From: JBCCMQ01 sp039026235
GTDB lineage: Bacteria > Pseudomonadota > Alphaproteobacteria > Rhodobacterales > Rhodobacteraceae
DNA length: 64,000 nucleotides
Direction: 5' to 3'
Assembly (NCBI GenBank): GCA_039026235.1
Contig: JBCCMQ010000002.1
Location: forward strand, 186,001-250,000
The first letter of the stretch is position 1; each line of letters starts with the position of its first letter. The translations under genes were made by a program, and so were the position numbers. The notes beneath the pieces were generated by a model that was given only the letters and a program-made list of their open reading frames with translations, was not told the DNA's origin and made no database searches. This document shows positions 59,914 through 64,000 of the stretch, piece by piece.

Positions 59914-60393
59914 TTGGTCATCAACAAGGACTTCTTTACGGCGCTGATGTTTCTGGTGCTGTGCGTTGGCATGTATGCCGCGACCTATCAGTTGCCTGAG
60001 CCCATGTTCGGACAGCTTGCGTCTTCGACATGGCCGCGGCTCATTCTTGTTCCGCTTGGGCTCTTGTCGGTCGTTCTGCTGATCCAATCGCAAAGCCAGC
60101 CCGCTGTCGCGCGCCCCGGTCGGTCGCTCTTGGTCTGGATGTCTGACAATCGGCGGCCCTTTGTCTGTTTTCTCCTTTTCTTCCTTTTTCTGCTCAGCAT
60201 GCCAGTTCTCGGCATGCTTCTGGGCGGCGTGGCTTATGTCTTTCTGACGCTTTGCGTTCTTGGGGGCTGGGCACCGAAACAGCTGGCGCTGCACGGCGCC
60301 ATCGCCGTCGTGATGGTCGTCGGCATGTGGGCGATCTTTAACCTAGGCCTCGGGGTCATTCTTCCCGAAGGCATGCTGTTGAGGCTTCGGTAG
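59914..60393 (+). CDS. tctB: Tripartite tricarboxylate transporter TctB small membrane subunit
   Basis: A 159-residue protein with four membrane helices, beginning VINKDFFTALMFLVLCVGMYAATYQLPEPMFGQLASSTWPRLILVPLGLLSVVLL, the usual TctB pattern. TTG 59914 has GGGAGG seven bases upstream and is preferred to TTG 59896. It lies 64 bases after tctC and one base before the tctA start. Confidence 0.88.
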   Translation: MVINKDFFTALMFLVLCVGMYAATYQLPEPMFGQLASSTWPRLILVPLGLLSVVLLIQSQSQPAVARPGRSLLVWMSDNRRPFVCFLLFFLFLLSMPVLGMLLGGVAYVFLTLCVLGGWAPKQLALHGAIAVVMVVGMWAIFNLGLGVILPEGMLLRLR

Positions 60394-60394
60394 C

Positions 60395-62044
60395 ATGGGC
60401 ATTCTGGACAGTTTGGTTCTGGCCGGATCCGAGCTTTTCACATGGACGACCATGGTCCTGATGCTGGTCGGGACCTTTGCCGGACTTCTTGCGGGCGCAA
60501 TTCCCGGTTTCACTATCGCCATGGCCGTGGTCCTGGTGCTGCCCTTTACCTTCTCTATGAGCCCCGTACAGGGCCTTGCCACGATGATAGCCGTCTATGT
60601 GGGTGGGCTGTCCGGCGGCCTTATGTCTGGAATTCTGACCGGCATTCCGGGCACGCCGTCGTCGGTCGCGACGACCTTTGACGGCTATCCTCTGGCACGT
60701 TCGGGCAAACCGGGTCTGGCGCTTGGCATCGGTGTTTGGTCGTCGTTCTTCGGAGGTGTTTTCGCGGCCATCGTTCTGATGCTTGTTGCGCCGCAACTGG
60801 CCTTGATTGGGCTCGAGTTTCAGCCGGTCGACTATTTTTCGTTGATCATCTTTGCGCTGACGGTGACGGCCAGCCTCGCCGGTGATCAGATGGTTAAGGG
60901 GCTCATGTCGGCCCTTTTCGGTCTGCTGGTAGCGACGATCGGAAGTGACGTCGTCTTTGGCCAGCCACGTTTCACTTTTGGCATCGATGCGGTCACCCAA
61001 GGCTTTGCGTTTCTGCCCGTTCTGGTTGGGCTCTTCGCTTTCAGCCGTCTTCTTGGTGATATTCGCAGCCCGGAAGACGCCCATCAGCCCCTGGGCGGCA
61101 AGACGACCGTTGTCAACATCGACTATGTTGGGTCAGCCCGTGAGGTATTGAGGCGGTGGAGCAACGTTATCCGGTCATCGGCCATTGGCGTTTTCGTGGG
61201 CGTCCTGCCCGCCGCCGGAAGCACGATCTCCAATATTCTTGCCTATGACCAGGCGAAGAAAGCCTCAAAAGAACATGAAGAATTCGGGTCCGGCGCGGTC
61301 GATGGGATAATTGCGCCTGAAGCGGCCAACAACGCCACCGCCGGTGGCGCGCTGATTGTGATGATGGCGCTGGGCCTGCCCGGGGACATCATGACAGCGA
61401 TCATGCTGGGTGCGCTTCTGATCCATGACGTGATCCCGAGCCCTTCGTTCATCGCTGACGAACCCAAGATTGCCTACGCGATCTTTATTGCCTTCTTTGT
61501 CGCAAATTTCATGATGCTGGCGCTTCAGTCGGTCACCCTTCGTGGTTTCGTTCTGATTACCAAAGTCAAACTCTACATGCTTACGGCAGTGATCTTATTC
61601 TACTGCGCGCTTGGCATCTTTGCGCTGAACAACATCGGCTACGATATGTGGACGCTGTTCATATTCGGCCTGATCGGCTTCGGGATGCGCGCGCTCGGGT
61701 TTCCGATTGTTCCACTCGTTCTGGGCGTCGTATTGGGCACAATTGCCGAAAGCCGCCTCAGCCAGGTCTTCGCCCGATCTGATGACATAATGATCTTCCT
61801 GACCCGGCCATGGTCGCTTTTCTTTCTGCTGCTGGCGTGTTTTTCGGTGGTTTTCCCACTTTACCAGAAACAGCGCGGTCAGGCCGCCTGGACCCGGTAT
61901 TATCCCGCGCTTCTAATGATTGTTTTGGCCTATCCGGTGTTTCAGATGGCCGGGGTGGTTCGGCCAGTGGCGGCGGTTGGCATGGTTCTGGGTGGCATCG
62001 TCTTGGCGGCGACACAGTTCCGAGATAGCCGCCAAAGGGCATAG
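60395..62044 (+). CDS. tctA: Tripartite tricarboxylate transporter TctA large permease subunit
   Basis: A 549-residue permease with about twelve helices. It contains the TctA hallmarks GTFAGLLAGAIPGFTIAMAVVLVLPFTF, GILTGIPGTPSSVATTFDGYPLARSGKPGLALG and the second-half repeat GVLPAAGSTISNILAYDQAKKAS ... GIIAPEAANNATAGGALIVMMALGLPGD. It forms the membrane channel with TctB and takes substrate from TctC. It is followed by an SDR oxidoreductase 20 bases downstream. Confidence 0.95.
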   Translation: MGILDSLVLAGSELFTWTTMVLMLVGTFAGLLAGAIPGFTIAMAVVLVLPFTFSMSPVQGLATMIAVYVGGLSGGLMSGILTGIPGTPSSVATTFDGYPLARSGKPGLALGIGVWSSFFGGVFAAIVLMLVAPQLALIGLEFQPVDYFSLIIFALTVTASLAGDQMVKGLMSALFGLLVATIGSDVVFGQPRFTFGIDAVTQGFAFLPVLVGLFAFSRLLGDIRSPEDAHQPLGGKTTVVNIDYVGSAREVLRRWSNVIRSSAIGVFVGVLPAAGSTISNILAYDQAKKASKEHEEFGSGAVDGIIAPEAANNATAGGALIVMMALGLPGDIMTAIMLGALLIHDVIPSPSFIADEPKIAYAIFIAFFVANFMMLALQSVTLRGFVLITKVKLYMLTAVILFYCALGIFALNNIGYDMWTLFIFGLIGFGMRALGFPIVPLVLGVVLGTIAESRLSQVFARSDDIMIFLTRPWSLFFLLLACFSVVFPLYQKQRGQAAWTRYYPALLMIVLAYPVFQMAGVVRPVAAVGMVLGGIVLAATQFRDSRQRA

Positions 62045-62064
62045 ACAAAAGGAGACCGATACAC

Positions 62065-62850
62065 ATGGATCTGGCAATAAGGGGGCGCACGGCGCTGGTG
62101 CTTGGCGGTTCGCAGGGATTGGGTGCGGCCATTGCCGATGCTTTGGCGGCCGAGGGTGCGAACATCGTGTTGGTCGCAAGATCCGAAGATAAGCTGGCGG
62201 ATTTGGCCGCAAAGCTGTCGCAGGCGCACGGTGTCTCGGTTGACTTCATGGCGGCCGATTTGTCTGACCCGGTAGCGACGGCAGGCTTGGCGGATCGGGT
62301 CCGAACGGACATAAAGCCCGACATACTGATTGCTAACGCCGGTGGGCCACCGCCGTCTCCATCAACCGGCGTCAGCCAAGAGGTTTGGGCGCGTTCCGCC
62401 CAGATGCTCTTGTTCTCAATCATTCAGATCACCGAAGCCTCGGTCGAGTGCATGAAAGAAAAGAGCTGGGGTCGGGTGCTGGCGATTGGCTCGTCGGGCG
62501 TCGTTCAGCCCATTCCGAACCTCGCCGTCTCCAACACGATCCGCGGCGCGGTCGCGGGCTTCTGCAAGACCCTGGCAGGCGAAGTTGCGGGGGACGGAAT
62601 AACCGTCAATATGATCTTGCCCGGCAAGATCGATACCGACCGCGTAGTGCAACTCGACACGGCACGCGCCGGGCGCGAAGATAAGTCACTGGATCAGGTC
62701 CGCACGGAAATTGCCAACTCGCTGCCGATCAAACGCTATGGGCAGCCGGAAGAGTTTGCCGCGGTAGCGGCCTTCCTGGTCAGCAACCCGGCCGGATATG
62801 TCACGGGCCAGATGACCCGGGTCGACGGCGGCATGATCCGCAGCATTTGA
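62065..62850 (+). CDS. SDR family oxidoreductase with unusual active site
   Basis: A 261-residue Rossmann protein. ALVLGGSQGLGAAIADALAAEGANIVLVARS is the NAD(P) site (GGSxGxG), and NAGGPPPSP replaces the usual NNAG. The catalytic Ser region is AIGSSGVVQPIPN, but the Tyr-x-x-x-Lys site appears as LAVSNTIRG, so the general-base Tyr and Lys seem absent. This pattern is known in a BKR-like SDR subgroup whose members may act differently. It is cotranscribed with tctA and the thiamine-diphosphate enzyme, suggesting a step in breakdown of the imported acid. Confidence 0.85.
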   Translation: MDLAIRGRTALVLGGSQGLGAAIADALAAEGANIVLVARSEDKLADLAAKLSQAHGVSVDFMAADLSDPVATAGLADRVRTDIKPDILIANAGGPPPSPSTGVSQEVWARSAQMLLFSIIQITEASVECMKEKSWGRVLAIGSSGVVQPIPNLAVSNTIRGAVAGFCKTLAGEVAGDGITVNMILPGKIDTDRVVQLDTARAGREDKSLDQVRTEIANSLPIKRYGQPEEFAAVAAFLVSNPAGYVTGQMTRVDGGMIRSI

Positions 62851-62859
62851 GGACATTTT

Positions 62860-64000
62860 ATGACGGCTGATGACATGCCACCGGTGGTCTCTTTGCCAGA
62901 AGGCCAGCGCCATGGTGGCAAGGTTCTCGCGGATCAACTGTCCGTATTGGGCGTGGACACACTGTTTTGCGTACCCGGTGAAAGCTTTCTCGGGTTGCTC
63001 GACGGTCTTTACGACCACCGAAACCATGTGCGGGTGGTGACCTGCCGGCACGAAGCCGGTGCCGCCAACATGGCCGATGCCTATGCGAAGATGACTGGCA
63101 AGCCCGGTGTTTGTGCTGTCACACGTGGTCCCGGGGCGACGAATGCCTCAAACGGTGTGCATACCGCGTTTCAGGACAGTTCGCCCATGATCCTGTTGGT
63201 GGGTCAGGTGTCGCGCAATGTGATGGATCGTGAGGCGTTCCAAGAGATGGATTATCGCCGGGTTTTCGGCGAGATGGCAAAATGGGTGGCACAGATCGAA
63301 GATGCCGCGCGCATTCCCGAATATCTGTCGCGCGCCTTCCACGTCGCCCAGTCGGGACGCCCCGGACCGGTCGTTCTCGCCTTGCCGGAAGATATCCTTT
63401 CCGAAGTCACGCAAGTGCAGGATTGCCGACCGATAGACCCACCGCGTTCAGCACCGGCGCCGGATCAGATCGAACGCCTGCTGTCCGCGCTCGATGCTGC
63501 AACATCGCCCTTTATGGTCGTGGGTGGCCCGCGTTGGTCGACACGCTGCTGCGATCTTGCCCTTAAGGTGGCTGAACGTTTTGACCTGCCGGTCGCGACG
63601 TCTTTTCGTTGTCAGGACTACGTGGACAATGGTCACCCCAACTATGCGGGTGTCATCGGCATTGCCGCCCGCCCGGGATTGCTGAAGGCAGTCCGAGAAG
63701 AGACCGACTTTCTTTTGGCCGTTGGGCCGCGGTTCGGGGAAATGACGACGCAAGGCTATAGCCTGATCGATATTCCCAACCCGCAAATGACCTTGGCCCA
63801 TGTTCACCCGGGGGCGGATGACCTGGGCCATGTTTATGCGCCAGAGATCAGTATCGCCGCGGATCCGGAGCTGTTCTTGACGGCTTTGCTTGATGCTTCC
63901 GATGGTCACCACTCTGCGCCGCGCGCTGGCCGCAGGTCCAAACTCAATGCTGCCTTTGCCGCCTTCCGCCAACCGACGGAAGTGCCCGGGGCGCTCAACA
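62860..64000 (+). CDS. Thiamine diphosphate-dependent enzyme (acetolactate-synthase-like), 3' end cut
   Basis: The frame opens at ATG 62860 after GAGGA and continues past the window end; 380 residues are visible. HGGKVLADQLSVLGVDTLFCVPGESFLGLLDGL and VTCRHEAGAANMADAYAKMTGKPGVCAVTRGPGATNASNGVHTAFQDSSPMILLVGQV make the TPP_enzyme_N domain, with the catalytic Glu in CRHEAGA. The central domain has LAVGPRFGEMTTQGYSL. The C-terminal GDG-type diphosphate site lies outside. In this operon it is more likely a catabolic lyase or decarboxylase than biosynthetic acetolactate synthase, as no ilvN is seen. The substrate is unknown. Confidence 0.88.
   Translation, partial: MTADDMPPVVSLPEGQRHGGKVLADQLSVLGVDTLFCVPGESFLGLLDGLYDHRNHVRVVTCRHEAGAANMADAYAKMTGKPGVCAVTRGPGATNASNGVHTAFQDSSPMILLVGQVSRNVMDREAFQEMDYRRVFGEMAKWVAQIEDAARIPEYLSRAFHVAQSGRPGPVVLALPEDILSEVTQVQDCRPIDPPRSAPAPDQIERLLSALDAATSPFMVVGGPRWSTRCCDLALKVAERFDLPVATSFRCQDYVDNGHPNYAGVIGIAARPGLLKAVREETDFLLAVGPRFGEMTTQGYSLIDIPNPQMTLAHVHPGADDLGHVYAPEISIAADPELFLTALLDASDGHHSAPRAGRRSKLNAAFAAFRQPTEVPGALN

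Overview
The window is a chromosome segment of an alphaproteobacterium of the Rhodobacteraceae / Roseobacter type. I infer this from the VPLPA-CTERM sorting tail at about 46.25 kb, the gene order of the cobalamin cluster, the GC-rich host codon use, and the protein sequences in general. There is no 16S gene or other decisive marker, so the genus is not named.

Layout. 1-5.0 kb: housekeeping genes (thioesterase end, MATE exporter, PyrD, DUF952, SRAP protein, FAD oxidoreductase). 5.2-23.6 kb: a nearly complete corrin-ring cluster in four transcription units: cbiX-cobH-cobL-cobI-cbiG/cobJ-cobM (+), cobA-cobB (-), cbiD-cobK (+), and a cobalamin-riboswitch-controlled unit cobW-cobN-cobO-metallophosphoesterase-cobQ (+). 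It mixes anaerobic-type enzymes (CbiX, CbiD, CbiG) with aerobic-type ones (CobN, CobK) and encodes both an early and a late cobalt-insertion enzyme. 23.6-30.3 kb: a minus-strand run (SPOR lipoprotein, D-Ala-D-Ala carboxypeptidase, Tmk, HolB, TatD, MBL hydrolase, AEC transporter).

30.6-46.0 kb: a 15.45-kb integrated element in the 3' end of tRNA-Ser(UGA). It is bounded by a perfect 20-bp direct repeat (attL 30575-30594, attR 46027-46046). Just inside each end lie three CCACA/CCACG arm-type sites spaced exactly 12 bp. The element has a tyrosine integrase, a row of small phage-like genes including a terminase-small-subunit-like protein, a primase / SF3 helicase fusion followed by an iteron-rich putative origin, a serine recombinase, small beta-rich or proline-rich proteins, an XRE-ImmA regulatory pair, a two-gene membrane module, and a lone reverse transcriptase of the defence type beside attR. 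I see no capsid, portal or large terminase gene. The best reading is a phage satellite or integrative replicon carrying anti-phage cargo. The RT with its structured, gene-free upstream region is the most interesting candidate system in the window.

46.2-58.5 kb: accessory host DNA. It holds a broken VPLPA-CTERM gene, a Tat-type FAD oxidoreductase with two or three membrane partners of unknown function, a two-gene SufB/SufC-like pair, a YitT protein, a multicopper oxidase divergent from a MarR regulator with a shared palindromic operator, a decayed TetR gene and a CoxG-like protein. 58.9-64.0 kb: a catabolic unit tctC-tctB-tctA-SDR-thiamine-diphosphate enzyme (the last cut by the window end), probably for uptake and breakdown of an unknown carboxylate.

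All assignments come from reading motifs and translations by eye; no database search was run.
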